64,000 nt of DNA from [Ruminococcus] lactaris ATCC 29176 (GCF_025152405.1 NZ_CP102292.1:1984001-2048000); one strand, 5' to 3'; positions 9,047 to 17,753 are shown, counted from the first letter of the stretch. Numbers and translations: made by a program. Notes: a model not told the origin generated them from the letters alone.

Positions 9047-9120
9047 AGTATAACAATTCAGCGGAAATGCTACCATCGAATCGGGTGACATTTCCGCTGT
9101 CCTATGTGACCTTTTTGTAA
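9047..9120 (-). promoter_or_regulatory. Candidate BceR-controlled promoter of the ABC pair
   Basis: On the minus strand an extended -10, TGTTATACT (-10 hexamer at 9047-9052), is preceded by a poor -35. Further upstream lies TTACAAAAAGGTCA (9107-9120), which matches one half of the published BceR-family box TNACA-N4-TGTAA. A weak -35 with an upstream regulator site is usual for such promoters. The assignment is inference. Confidence 0.4.
9059..9099. repeat. 11-bp perfect inverted repeat between kinase and ATPase genes
   Basis: CAGCGGAAATG (9059-9069) and CATTTCCGCTG (9089-9099) form a perfect 11-bp stem with a 19-nt loop. No T run follows on either strand, so it is not a standard terminator. 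It overlaps the predicted promoter of the ABC genes. Confidence 0.6.
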
Positions 9121-9139
9121 GACGAACCTCTCTGCTTTT

Positions 9140-10135
9140 TTACTCCACCTGGAGAGCATAAGAACTCAGGTCGATTTTGAAGGAACTTCCCTCTCCCGGA
9201 ATGGATTCTACCGAGATCGTATGCCCTAACTTTTTCGCAGCCATCTGACTCAAATACAGACCGATCCCGGTAGATTTTTTTCCAAGCCTTCCATTTTCTC
9301 CGGTATAACCTTTTTCAAATATTCTTGGGATATCCTCCGCTGCGATCCCGATCCCCGTATCCTCGATTACAAGCTGTCGGTCTCCCTCTACCCGGATCGT
9401 TACCGATCCCTGCTGCGTATACTTCACTGCATTAGACAAAATCTGCTCCACTATAAAAGACAGCCATTTCTCATCCGTCAGAACAACCTCATCTGTTCCC
9501 TGATAGACCACCTGGATCTTTTTCCGTATGAACTGACCTGCATACTTACGGATTGCTTTTCTGATAACAGGATCCAGTGCATACTCTGCTGCAACCAGGT
9601 CAAATCCTCCGCCTCTATCATTAAGCCGTACATAACTCAGTGCCATCTCTGCATACTGTTCCACACGGAACAGCTCCGCTTTTAATTCCCGGCTCTGCTC
9701 TGTATCCTCCTGCTGTAAAAGTACCTGCATGACTGCGATCGGAGCTTTGATCTGATGCACCCAGGCGGCATAATAGTCCTCCATGTCGCTCATGGTATCA
9801 TCCCATACTTTCTGCCTGTCTCTCCATTCCTGCTCTTCCTTTTTCAGAAGCTTCTGATAATCCGCTTCGCACAGATCCGCTGCTTTTGGAAGACTTTCTC
9901 CATAAGGTCCCTTGTCCTTTTCCAAAAACTCCAGTCTCCTGTGCCTTTCTATCAATCGGAAAAATCCGACCAGCAAAAAGACAATTCCAAAAACCAGACA
10001 TAAAAGTGCCGGATATACTGCTGCCTTTAAATCAATCCCGCTCAACGAAAAGATAAGCAGATAAATCAGTCCGCACAGGATACTCCATCCGATCACCTGT
10101 CTTTTTTTATAAAAATACTGCAATACCAGCTTCAT
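9140..10135 (-). CDS. BceS-type intramembrane-sensing histidine kinase
   Basis: A 331-residue sensor kinase. Two N-terminal helices (about 15-33 and 38-60) are joined by only a few residues, the layout of intramembrane-sensing kinases. The phosphoacceptor box is AAWVHQIKAPIAVMQ. The ATPase domain shows the N box LSNAVKYT, G1 DTGIGI and G2 STGIGLYL. It overlaps the response-regulator stop by 4 nt. BceS kinases do not bind the antibiotic themselves but read the activity of the BceAB transporter, whose genes lie directly downstream. Confidence 0.92.
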   Translation of the reverse strand: MKLVLQYFYKKRQVIGWSILCGLIYLLIFSLSGIDLKAAVYPALLCLVFGIVFLLVGFFRLIERHRRLEFLEKDKGPYGESLPKAADLCEADYQKLLKKEEQEWRDRQKVWDDTMSDMEDYYAAWVHQIKAPIAVMQVLLQQEDTEQSRELKAELFRVEQYAEMALSYVRLNDRGGGFDLVAAEYALDPVIRKAIRKYAGQFIRKKIQVVYQGTDEVVLTDEKWLSFIVEQILSNAVKYTQQGSVTIRVEGDRQLVIEDTGIGIAAEDIPRIFEKGYTGENGRLGKKSTGIGLYLSQMAAKKLGHTISVESIPGEGSSFKIDLSSYALQVE

Positions 10136-10812
10136 CGTTCCACCTCGATCAGATAACCGCCACCGACTTTCGTCGTAATAAACTCATCCAGTCCTGCTTT
10201 TTCCAGCTTTTTTCTCAGCCTGGCAATATTTACTGTCAGAGTATTTTCCTCGATATAATCATCGGTCTCCCACAGCTTCGTCATCAGCGTATCCCGGCTC
10301 ACCAGCCGGCCTTTATTCTCCATCAGGATCTGCAGGATTTTAAACTCATTTTTGGTAAGATTCACTTTTTCTCCCTCATAAGTCAGCGTTGTATCATAAA
10401 GATTCAGGATGGCTCCCCGATGCTCCAGCATGGGAACTTTCCCCGACAGATCATAAGTCCTCCTGAGTACTGCCTGTACCTTTGCTGTCAGCACATTCAG
10501 ATCAAACGGCTTCGCTATAAAATCATCGCCTCCCATATTCATTGCCATGATAATATTCATATTATCTGCTGCGGAAGAAATAAAAATCACCGGTACATTC
10601 GACACTTTCCGTATCTCGCTGCACCAGTGGTATCCATTATAGAAAGGAAGCGTGATATCCATGAGGACCAGATGCGGTGCCTGAGCGGCAAAAAAGGAAA
10701 GAACATTCTGAAAATTCTTTACATAAACCGCTTCATTCCCCCACGCATTCATCTCTTTTGCGATGGCCTCTGCCATGACAAGGTCATCTTCTATGATCAT
10801 GATCTTATACAT
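10132..10812 (-). CDS. BceR-type response regulator
   Basis: A 226-residue OmpR/PhoB-class regulator. The receiver domain has the acidic pair in IIEDD, the phospho-acceptor Asp52 in LVLMDITLP and the conserved Lys in FIAKPFD. The C-terminal winged helix includes LTKNEFKILQILMENKG and ENTLTVNIARLRKKLE. GGGGA precedes the ATG. It is the first gene of the regulator-kinase-ATPase-permease cluster, in the order seen in Firmicute Bce modules. Confidence 0.93.
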   Translation of the reverse strand: MYKIMIIEDDLVMAEAIAKEMNAWGNEAVYVKNFQNVLSFFAAQAPHLVLMDITLPFYNGYHWCSEIRKVSNVPVIFISSAADNMNIIMAMNMGGDDFIAKPFDLNVLTAKVQAVLRRTYDLSGKVPMLEHRGAILNLYDTTLTYEGEKVNLTKNEFKILQILMENKGRLVSRDTLMTKLWETDDYIEENTLTVNIARLRKKLEKAGLDEFITTKVGGGYLIEVER

Positions 10813-10991
10813 TCGTCATTCCCCTTTTAAATCTGTTGCCTGCTATCAATATTAAAAAGGCACAAACCATTCCCTGGAGTCCACTTCCAATGTAGATCTT
10901 TTCAGGATAGTTTATGCCTGTTGAATCAGTATTGTGCATTTTTACTGTACCGCATTTCCGGTGTCTGCTCTCAGATCAGCCTTTCCGCCAT

Positions 10992-11411
10992 TCAGTCTAA
11001 AATCTGGATCGCTTCATCTCCATCTCCACTGATCTCAAAACCGGTTGCTCCCCAAAAGCCTCTCATAAGCTGACGGTACTGATCCGGACCTGTATAACCG
11101 ATCGGTGCCAGAGCATATCCAAACGGCGAACGGATCACAGTCACCTGCTTCTGACGGAGCTGATCCAGAATCTCGCACATACAGACGCTTCCATATCCTT
11201 TTCCACGCATCGTCATATCCGGGATATAAAACTCAACGATATTCGCCTTGAACTTTGTCTCCAGCACATATCGGAAACGGAAGACCAGTCCTCCATTCTC
11301 GAATACGTCCACATGCTCTCCTTCATAATGAAATTCCAGAATATGGGCACTTTTATCCGTCAGCGTGACGCCTCTGAAATACTCTTTTCTAATGTATAAT
11401 GCAATTTCCAT
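10992..11411 (-). CDS. GNAT-like acetyltransferase
   Basis: A 139-residue protein with a GNAT fold. The beta strand NIVEFYIPDMTM leads into the acetyl-CoA pyrophosphate loop RGKGYGSVCMCEILDQL (the R/Q-x-x-G-x-G/A motif). A variable C terminus follows, which may contact the acceptor. The substrate is unknown. It lies 47 nt downstream of the SseB-like gene, probably in the same transcript. Confidence 0.65.
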   Translation of the reverse strand: MEIALYIRKEYFRGVTLTDKSAHILEFHYEGEHVDVFENGGLVFRFRYVLETKFKANIVEFYIPDMTMRGKGYGSVCMCEILDQLRQKQVTVIRSPFGYALAPIGYTGPDQYRQLMRGFWGATGFEISGDGDEAIQILD

Positions 11412-11458
11412 CTATCTTTTCCTGTCCTTCCAACTTTCCGGAAGACACTCGGATCTTC

Positions 11459-12229
11459 CTATGCCTCCGGCTTTTCTTTTTTCGGACGATGTACCGTAAG
11501 CTGGACATTCACGCCCAGTGGGTTGATCACCACGCCCCTTGCATCCGGGATCAGTGCCTCCGGAATCTTTGCTGACGGAATTGCCAGCATCTTTAACTTT
11601 TTGTCTCCCGCAAAACGGCGGAACTCCAGAATATCTGTAAAGATCGGCTGATACATACTTCCATCTTTCTGCTTCAGAACCGGAATCTGTCCATCCTCCT
11701 GTACCGAGATCAGAAATGTGCCTTTCTGATAATGTGCCAGTAACTCTTCCTGCAGTTCTTTGATCTGATCCGTCACTTCTCCACCTGTCTGATGACGCAG
11801 TTCCTGCATCAGATAAATAGCGGTCAGGTGCATCTCAGGATTCTCCACGATCATCTTTCCTTCTCCTGCTTCCTTCATATTCTGACGGACTACAAGATCT
11901 TTGAGCTGGACTCTTTTCTCCTGGTCTGTCCCTACATTCACAGAAAGACCGTTCACACCCATCAGATACAGACTGGTATAAAATGCCAGTAACTGGTCAT
12001 CCACCAGCTTTGCCACACCTGCCAGATAATGAGCCTCCGTCAGTTCCTTTGCTTTATTTTTCGCATCCTCTTCTCTATGATAAAGAAGGATCTCATCATC
12101 AAAAGTCTCCGGATTGCATACCACAAACGGAAGCTTTGTCGCTCCCGACATGATCACATATAATTCTCCCGGTGTACGAAGGGATTGCAGTGTCTCTCTT
12201 AAAGCTGTCTTCTTGCTGTTCTCATCCAT
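11459..12229 (-). CDS. SseB-domain protein
   Basis: A 256-residue cytosolic protein with an N-terminal SseB-like segment (TPGELYVIMSGATKLPFVVC, then LYHREEDAKNKAKEL) and a second related half (GTFLISVQEDGQIPVL, YQPIFTDILEFRRF). SseB-like domains are widespread in Clostridia and have no agreed function. A GTG fifteen nt further upstream (12244) is in frame, but AGGAAG lies 6 nt before the ATG at 12229, which was chosen. A GNAT-like gene follows in the same direction. Confidence 0.75.
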   Translation of the reverse strand: MDENSKKTALRETLQSLRTPGELYVIMSGATKLPFVVCNPETFDDEILLYHREEDAKNKAKELTEAHYLAGVAKLVDDQLLAFYTSLYLMGVNGLSVNVGTDQEKRVQLKDLVVRQNMKEAGEGKMIVENPEMHLTAIYLMQELRHQTGGEVTDQIKELQEELLAHYQKGTFLISVQEDGQIPVLKQKDGSMYQPIFTDILEFRRFAGDKKLKMLAIPSAKIPEALIPDARGVVINPLGVNVQLTVHRPKKEKPEA

Positions 12230-12364
12230 ATTTATCTTCCTCACATTCCACGTCAGTCGCTTATCTTTGCGTCTTCATTCTAAACGCTATTGGTTTATTA
12301 TACCACACTATCCCCTTCCGCAAAAGAGAAAAAAAGGCTTTCCTGCGAAAACCTTTTCTTCCTG

Positions 12365-12721
12365 CTACTTTTTCATTTTCGGGTCAAAGATCAGCGAAGC
12401 CAGATATCCAAAGACCAATGCGGCCGATATCCCCACAGCACTTGCTTTAAAACCTCCCATAAAAATACCGATAAATCCATTTTTATCTACCGCTTCTTTT
12501 ACCCCTTTCCACAAAACATTTCCAAATCCAAGCAGCGGCACACTTGCTCCTGCTTTCGCGAAATCCTGAAAGGGCTGATACAGTCCGGCAAATCCAAGAA
12601 TCACGCCTCCGCATACCAGACATACCATGACTCTGCCAGGCATCAGTTTTGTCCGGTCCAGTAAAATCTGTACCAACGCACAGATCACACCCCCGATCAG
12701 AAATGAAATCAGATAGTCCAT
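12365..12721 (-). CDS. spoVAE: Stage V sporulation protein AE
   Basis: A 118-residue membrane protein with about four helices. It contains the SpoVAE signatures FLIGGVICALVQILLDRTKL, PGRVMV, and GAGASVPLLGFG-like AGASVPLLGFGNVLWKG. It is part of the SpoVA channel that imports dipicolinic acid into the forespore and releases it on germination. A perfect GGAGG sits 7 nt before the ATG at 12721, inside the 3' end of spoVAD, with which it overlaps by 13 nt. The paralogous SpoVAC is divergent nearby. Confidence 0.92.
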   Translation of the reverse strand: MDYLISFLIGGVICALVQILLDRTKLMPGRVMVCLVCGGVILGFAGLYQPFQDFAKAGASVPLLGFGNVLWKGVKEAVDKNGFIGIFMGGFKASAVGISAALVFGYLASLIFDPKMKK

Positions 12722-13770
12722 CCCGCCGCCTCCTTCCGACAATGTTCGATCACAATCCCATGTGCGATCCCCGGTACACTTGCACCTTCATTAAAGCTCA
12801 CCGTTGACATCAATGCTCCTGTGGGGACAAATAAAATCCTTTTCCATTCCCCGCTTTCAATCTTTGGCAGCAGATACGATGCCAGCGTCACTGCCGCACA
12901 TCCACAGCCACTTCCCCCTGCATGGGTATCCTGCGTCTCAGGATCAAAGATCAACATTCCACAGTCCAGATGCTTCTGCCGGAGATCATATCCCTTTTCT
13001 GCTGCCAAATCAAATAAAATTGACTGACCGATGGAGCCAAGATCGCCCGTAATGATCCGGTCATAATCTTCTGCCGTCCGTCCGAAATCTTTCAAATTCC
13101 TGACGATCGTATCAGCAGCCGCCGGAGCCATGCATGCTCCCATATTCTGCGAATCTTTCAGTCCGTAGTCCACGATCTTTCCCACTGTGATCCCGCTGAT
13201 CTTCACATTTCCCGGATCCGTTCCCACTACAAAGGCCCCGCTCCCGGTCACTGTCCAGTGTGCAGATAAAGGTCTCTGGCTGGCATAACCCAACGGAAAA
13301 CGGAACTCCTTTTCCGCACTTCCGAAATGGCTTGATGTAACCGCCAGCATAGAGTCTCCATACCCTGCCGACACACTCATTGCTGCCAGTGCCAGTGCCT
13401 CTCCTGATGTTGAACATGCCCCGTAAAGCCCGAACATGGGAATCTGCAGTGCCTCCACTCCCATGGAAGTGGCAATCCCCTGCCTCAGAAGATCTCCCCC
13501 GAACAGATACCGGATCTTCTCCGGTTTCAGTCCTGCTTTTCCGATGGCCAGTATACAGGCTTCTTTCTGCATATTGCTCTCTGCCTCTTCCCAGGTCTTT
13601 GCCCCGAACAGGTTATCCTGCTCATCTACCATATCAAATTTTTTTCCAAGCGGACCTTCCGCCTCTTTCTTTCCTGCAACAGATGCCGCACTTAAAATGT
13701 ATGCCGGTCTCTGAAAATGCAGGCTCTGTGTTCCGCATAGTTTTGTCTGATCCATAAGAAAATTCCCCAT
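12709..13770 (-). CDS. spoVAD: Stage V sporulation protein AD
   Basis: A 353-residue thiolase-fold protein, SpoVAD, the dipicolinic-acid-binding soluble subunit of the SpoVA channel in the forespore and spore membrane. Clear family sequence includes GPLGKKFDMVDEQD, the thiolase-like FGLYGACSTSGEALALA with its conserved cysteine, and GGSGCGCAA near the C terminus. Length matches the family. A candidate sigma-G promoter lies 43-72 nt upstream of the ATG. It is translationally linked to spoVAE downstream. SpoVAC, normally upstream and co-oriented, is here transcribed divergently. Confidence 0.95.
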   Translation of the reverse strand: MGNFLMDQTKLCGTQSLHFQRPAYILSAASVAGKKEAEGPLGKKFDMVDEQDNLFGAKTWEEAESNMQKEACILAIGKAGLKPEKIRYLFGGDLLRQGIATSMGVEALQIPMFGLYGACSTSGEALALAAMSVSAGYGDSMLAVTSSHFGSAEKEFRFPLGYASQRPLSAHWTVTGSGAFVVGTDPGNVKISGITVGKIVDYGLKDSQNMGACMAPAAADTIVRNLKDFGRTAEDYDRIITGDLGSIGQSILFDLAAEKGYDLRQKHLDCGMLIFDPETQDTHAGGSGCGCAAVTLASYLLPKIESGEWKRILFVPTGALMSTVSFNEGASVPGIAHGIVIEHCRKEAAGWTI

Positions 13771-13812
13771 TTCTGCTTTCCGTATTTTCTCACATTTGAA
13801 TGGTTACAGGGA

Positions 13813-13842
13813 TATTATTTTCAAAATGATACAAACTATTCA
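13813..13842 (-). promoter_or_regulatory. Candidate sigma-G promoter for spoVAD-spoVAE
   Basis: On the minus strand, TGAATA (13837-13842), a 17-nt spacer and AATAATA (13813-13819). The B. subtilis forespore sigma-G pattern is approximately TGAATA and CATACTA. The position fits expression in the forespore, as expected for spoVA genes. Confidence 0.45.
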
Positions 13843-13900
13843 TGATGATCTGAAAGAGTCATGAAACTTGCGGGATCACTTTCAGGAAAGGAGTATTGTT

Positions 13901-14359
13901 ATGAATCCTACAGAACAAATGAAACGACAGCAACAATATAAAACTTATGTAGATCAGAAGACGCCACGCCACAATCTCTGGCTGAATATGCTCAGGGCTT
14001 TTCTCACAGGAGGGGCTGTCTGCGTTCTCGGTCAGATTATTTTCAACCTCTGCGAACTGCAAAAACTTTCCCAGGATGACTGCAGCAACTGGACTTCCAT
14101 GCTTCTCGTCCTGATCAGTGTCATTCTGACGGGAACCGGAATTTATCCGAAACTGGCAAAATGGGGCGGTGCAGGAGCTTTGGTTCCGATTACCGGTTTC
14201 GCCAATTCTGTTGCCGCACCTGCCATTGAATACAAAAAAGAAGGCCAGGTCTTTGGTATCGGATGCAAGATCTTCACCATCGCCGGGCCTGTTATACTTT
14301 ATGGGATTTTCACAAGCTGGTTTTTCGGCCTGCTCTACTGGATGTGGGGGATGATCTGA
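13901..14359 (+). CDS. spoVAC: Stage V sporulation protein AC
   Basis: A 152-residue membrane protein with four predicted helices, matching SpoVAC. SpoVAC is a mechanosensitive subunit of the dipicolinate channel. Signatures are the N-terminal YKTYVDQKTPRHNLWLNMLRAF, GTGIYPKLAKWGGAGALVPITGF and EYKKEGQVFGIGCKIFTIAGPV. An AAAGGAG 7 nt before the ATG at 13901 fixes the start. It is divergent from spoVAD-spoVAE, whereas in most spore formers the order is spoVAC-AD-AE on one strand. A strong hairpin follows at 14383. Confidence 0.93.
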   Translation: MNPTEQMKRQQQYKTYVDQKTPRHNLWLNMLRAFLTGGAVCVLGQIIFNLCELQKLSQDDCSNWTSMLLVLISVILTGTGIYPKLAKWGGAGALVPITGFANSVAAPAIEYKKEGQVFGIGCKIFTIAGPVILYGIFTSWFFGLLYWMWGMI

Positions 14360-14382
14360 TCCCCCGCTTATTGCCCGGTCGG

Positions 14383-14420
14383 CAGTGACCGGCAGCCGCC
14401 TTCACGGATGCCGGTCACTG
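14383..14420 (+). terminator. Hairpin downstream of spoVAC
   Basis: The 12-bp perfect stem CAGTGACCGGCA / TGCCGGTCACTG with a 14-nt loop is followed by only a weak T stretch (CTTTGTC). It is likely the end of the spoVAC transcript. Confidence 0.55.
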
Positions 14421-14483
14421 CTTTGTCAATTCCGCCCTGTCTACTTTCATGGATGCAGGCGGCAATCCGGTCAGCTCTGCTTT

Positions 14484-14900
14484 TTATTCTTTCTCAGAAG
14501 CAAGGTACTGCTCCGTCAGCTCCACTGCATTCGCAATGCACTGGGAACATGGAACAAGCGGCTTCCCTGTTGCCACACCCTTTAACTCACGGCAATAGTA
14601 AGAACCTTCCATCTCTTTAAACTTCTGTGCATACGCTTTTGCTTTCTTATATGTATCTCCTTTACTCGGCTTTTTTCCATCCAGGTTTCCAACACTGTTC
14701 TCCATACCGATGACCATCAGCATTCCAGTCACTGCTCCACACATATCCATCATTCCCATTCCGAGTCCAAATCCCTCAGAAACACGAAACATCGTCTCCT
14801 GATCGATTCCAAACTCCTCGCAGAAAGAACAGGCTACCGCCTGTGCACAGTTATATCCTTTATCATGAAATGCCATTGCCTGCTCAACTTTTTTGCTCAT
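14484..14900 (-). CDS. C_GCAxxG_C_C family protein
   Basis: A 138-residue cytosolic protein of the C_GCAxxG_C_C family (putative redox protein). It carries the patterned cysteines YNCAQAVACSFCEEFG, the MCGAVTGMLMVIG motif and the C-terminal CRELKGV and VPCSQCIANAVE. Members often act in redox or metal-associated operons, but the function is not established. An ATG at 14912 directly abuts the GAGG, so the ATG at 14900 is preferred. It stands alone between spoVAC and the enolase-like gene. Confidence 0.82.
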   Translation of the reverse strand: MSKKVEQAMAFHDKGYNCAQAVACSFCEEFGIDQETMFRVSEGFGLGMGMMDMCGAVTGMLMVIGMENSVGNLDGKKPSKGDTYKKAKAYAQKFKEMEGSYYCRELKGVATGKPLVPCSQCIANAVELTEQYLASEKE

Positions 14901-15004
14901 CTTCAAATTCATCCTCTTTCTTTTTATTTTCTTTTGTACTTCGCCCGCTGCTTTATCTCTTTGCTTTCAACGTACTGCCTTTTTTATTATCCCCTGCTTT
15001 CAAC

Positions 15005-16174
15005 TTAAGGACAATCCGTTCCCAACGATTTTCCCAGTTTTTCTTCCAGCTTCAAAAGACGATTGTACTTCACTGCCGCCTCCAGGCATCCCGGACTTCC
15101 AAGCTTCATCTGTCCGATTCCAAATGCAACCGCTGCATCTACAAGTGCCGCATCTTCGGTTTCCTTCCGCTGCCTGCATAAAATAATTCCTTTTCCCTGC
15201 TCCGTTACTTCCCGTACACGCTCTGAAAGTTCTGTCAGGGTATAGATTTCTCCGGGATCGATCATAACAGACCGTCTTCCCAATACCGTCTTTTTTTCAC
15301 AATCCTCCCGATCTTCCAGTTTCTTTTCCAGCTCCTGTATTCCTTCCCGATCTTCTCTGTATAGAGGGTCTTCCAAAAGACTGATCGGATACTCTCCGGT
15401 AAGTCTGGTCAGATATTCGATCAGTTCCTCCCGTGAGCGTTCCACCCGCTGTCCGCATCGTCGGCTCTCTGCCGGAAAACGATATACTCCCGACTGCTTT
15501 TCATACAGTCTTCCAGCTCCTGCATTGACTGCAAAAAAGATTTCTTTTCCACATTGATATCCCGCCTCTTCCACTGCCTTTTCCAGTAATTTCAGCACTC
15601 CTCCATCTGCCGCATCCTGCTTTTTTCTGTCAGGCTCTCCCTCTCTTCCATTTCTTTTTTTCAGAGCCTCCCTGAACAGACTGTCGATCTCACCTGCCGC
15701 CCTGATCTGTCCCTGTACAGAAGAAATTCCTTTCGGGACAAGCATCAGTTCCCTGAAATCCATTTCTGTCTCTTCTGCAGTTCCGTCTGCCGCCAGGATC
15801 AGCAGGGCCGGAAGTTTCAGTGCATGAGTCCCACCTAAATACCGGTACAGAGAAAGCTTCAGCTTTCCTGCCGCTGCCCTTGCTGTCGCGATGGAAACTG
15901 CCAGTGATACTTCCTGCGGGATCTCTTTTCTTTTTTCGAGTAAATGGTCGATCTCTTCCTGCTCGAACAGATTCTTCCCGATCAGTTCCTCTGCGATCTG
16001 ACTGTGCATCTGCTCAATTCCTGCCTCAATTTCTTGTTCACCTTTTTGTCCTGCAACCGATGCAGTTCCAACAATATCTTCTCCTGCAAGTACTTCCGCC
16101 TCCACCGCCGGTGATCCGCCGGAATCAAGAATTTTCCTTACATAAATATCACGGATTGGAAGACAAATATCCAT
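15005..16174 (-). CDS. Enolase-like protein lacking key catalytic residues
   Basis: A 389-residue relative of enolase. The start IRDIYVRKILDSGGSPAVEAEV and the end GQMKLGSPGCLEAAVKYNRL follow enolase closely, and SLLEDPLYRED and ETEDAALVDAAVA match internal blocks. However, the metal ligand Asp of the LDxAAS block is Asn217 (VNAGA). The Asp of VGDD is replaced by Arg (LGRR, 299-301). The catalytic Lys of IKxNQIG is Asp306 (IDPGEI), and the flexible SGxxTG loop is AGQKGE. It therefore probably cannot catalyse 2-phosphoglycerate dehydration. AGGAGG 6 nt before the ATG at 16174 sets the start. It lies next to spore genes; any sporulation role is inference. Confidence 0.8.
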   Translation of the reverse strand: MDICLPIRDIYVRKILDSGGSPAVEAEVLAGEDIVGTASVAGQKGEQEIEAGIEQMHSQIAEELIGKNLFEQEEIDHLLEKRKEIPQEVSLAVSIATARAAAGKLKLSLYRYLGGTHALKLPALLILAADGTAEETEMDFRELMLVPKGISSVQGQIRAAGEIDSLFREALKKRNGREGEPDRKKQDAADGGVLKLLEKAVEEAGYQCGKEIFFAVNAGAGRLYEKQSGVYRFPAESRRCGQRVERSREELIEYLTRLTGEYPISLLEDPLYREDREGIQELEKKLEDREDCEKKTVLGRRSVMIDPGEIYTLTELSERVREVTEQGKGIILCRQRKETEDAALVDAAVAFGIGQMKLGSPGCLEAAVKYNRLLKLEEKLGKSLGTDCP

Positions 16175-16189
16175 AATCCTACCTCCTGA

Positions 16190-16232
16190 AAATAAAATTG
16201 ACTTGTCGTGAATCTTACATTCACAACAAGTC
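16190..16232 (-). terminator. Intrinsic terminator after the cell-wall hydrolase gene
   Basis: On the minus strand, GACTTGTTGTGAAT pairs with ATTCACGACAAGTC (14 bp, one wobble) around a 5-nt loop, then AATTTTATTTT. It lies upstream of the enolase-like gene and separates it from the hydrolase. Confidence 0.8.
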
Positions 16233-16290
16233 TTCCCTTTTACTTTCATTATTTCCCGATCTTTTTGCTTAATGCATTCCCGCGGAAATA

Positions 16291-16941
16291 TCAGTGGAAG
16301 AAATGATCTCCGATCTGCATTCCGTATCCACCGGTGCTGAAATAAAGGCAGTCGCCAACCGGATTACTTCCGTTCAGTGCATCTTCCGCTGCCTGCAGTG
16401 CAGACTCAGAATATCCTGCATTGGCACGCACACGGTCAAGCCATCCCGACATTGCCGGTGAAAACTGCCCTGACTGATAGATCACCTCACTGACAGAATT
16501 CGGATAAACACTGCTCTTTACACGGTTCAACACGACTGCTCCAACCGCAACCTGTCCTTCATATGGCTGATTTCCAGCCTCACAGAAGATCAGCGATGCC
16601 ATCAATTCTTTCTCTGCCTGAAGTGCTGCCGCTTTCTCTGCCTGCTCCCGGGCAATCCGCTCTGCTTCTTCGGCTGCCTTTCTCTCCTCTTCCAGCTTTG
16701 CCTCGTAAGCAGCTTTCGCCTCATTCACTGCAGTCAGCGTCTCTTCCACTGTGGTTTTCTGTGCATTCTGTACGATCTCTGAAACAGCCCACTGTATTTC
16801 TTCTCCCCTTATCAGTGACAGCGTCTCATTGATCTGTGCATTCTGCTCTGCGGCGTAGCTTGTGAACCCGGTAAATGTCATCGCACTCACTGCTGCCACG
16901 TATACAGAAGCAAAAAAGCACTTATTTTTATTAAATTTCAT
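16291..16941 (-). CDS. SleB/CwlJ-type cell wall hydrolase, secreted
   Basis: A 216-residue exported hydrolase. It has an N-terminal signal peptide (about residues 1-30, ending TSYAAEQ), a helical alanine/glutamate-rich coiled coil (about 60-112), and a C-terminal Hydrolase_2 domain. That domain starts LIFCEAGNQPYEGQVAVGAV, whose Glu is the catalytic residue of SleB/CwlJ spore-cortex lytic enzymes. It may act on cortex or vegetative peptidoglycan; coiled-coil versions are common in Clostridia. AGGAGG lies 6 nt before the ATG. Confidence 0.9.
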   Translation of the reverse strand: MKFNKNKCFFASVYVAAVSAMTFTGFTSYAAEQNAQINETLSLIRGEEIQWAVSEIVQNAQKTTVEETLTAVNEAKAAYEAKLEEERKAAEEAERIAREQAEKAAALQAEKELMASLIFCEAGNQPYEGQVAVGAVVLNRVKSSVYPNSVSEVIYQSGQFSPAMSGWLDRVRANAGYSESALQAAEDALNGSNPVGDCLYFSTGGYGMQIGDHFFH

Positions 16942-17132
16942 ATACTCCTCCTAAACTATTTTTGCAATATCTTTACAACTCCCTTATTAAATTTATGCAA
17001 TTATTTTCGCATTTATTACAGATATTACAAAATTGTTACGACGAGTATACTATCACAAAAAAATGCTACTGTCAACTTTTTTGTTTCATTTTATTTTTCG
17101 TGCCTTTTTTCCCACTACGGAATTACCGGTTT

Positions 17133-17753
17133 TTATCTCATTCTCAGCACCGGACTAATCTTTTTATAGATAACAAATACAATCGCAGAAACAGCCACTC
17201 CCTTAATCAGATTAAACGGTGCTACCGCGAAAATAACAAAGGTTGAAAGGCTTGTAATATGCGGATTTACTGCTGTCCCAAGTCCTACCAGCTTACTGAC
17301 CGGCATTCCGAAAGCAGCTCCATATGCCGGAAGAAGAACATACGCATTGACAAAGCATCCAAGAACCGTCATCAGGATCGTTCCTGTTGCCATTCCGATC
17401 AGTGCATTTTTTCTTGTCCGGTTTCTCCGGTAAATAATTCCTGCCGGAACACATAACGCACAACCGATCACAAAATTTGCAATCTCACCGACTCCTGCTG
17501 TTGAAGTTCCTGTCAGTACAAAATTCAAAAGAATCTTCACCAGTTCGATCAATGCTCCGGCAACCGGTCCCATTGCAAAGCATCCCACAAGCACCGGGAC
17601 TTCACTGAAGTCGATCTTATAAAAAGACGGTGCAAACGGAAGTGGAATCTCAAAAAGCATCAGGATCACCGCTACCGCTGCAAGCATGCCGATCTGAACG
17701 ACCGCTCTTACTCCCATTTTTTTCTCTGACTGCATCATAGTCTTTGTACTCAT
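17133..17753 (-). CDS. ribU: Riboflavin ECF transporter substrate-binding subunit
   Basis: A 206-residue membrane protein with six helices, the S component of an energy-coupling-factor transporter specific for riboflavin. Family sequence includes FEIPLPFAPSFYKIDFSEVPVLVG and GPVAGALIELVKILLNF. The shared ECF ATPases and transmembrane subunit are encoded elsewhere. The FMN riboswitch just upstream supports the substrate. The in-frame codon at 17825 is inside the expression platform; the ATG at 17753 has AAGGAG about 10 nt upstream and gives the family length. Confidence 0.93.
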   Translation of the reverse strand: MSTKTMMQSEKKMGVRAVVQIGMLAAVAVILMLFEIPLPFAPSFYKIDFSEVPVLVGCFAMGPVAGALIELVKILLNFVLTGTSTAGVGEIANFVIGCALCVPAGIIYRRNRTRKNALIGMATGTILMTVLGCFVNAYVLLPAYGAAFGMPVSKLVGLGTAVNPHITSLSTFVIFAVAPFNLIKGVAVSAIVFVIYKKISPVLRMR

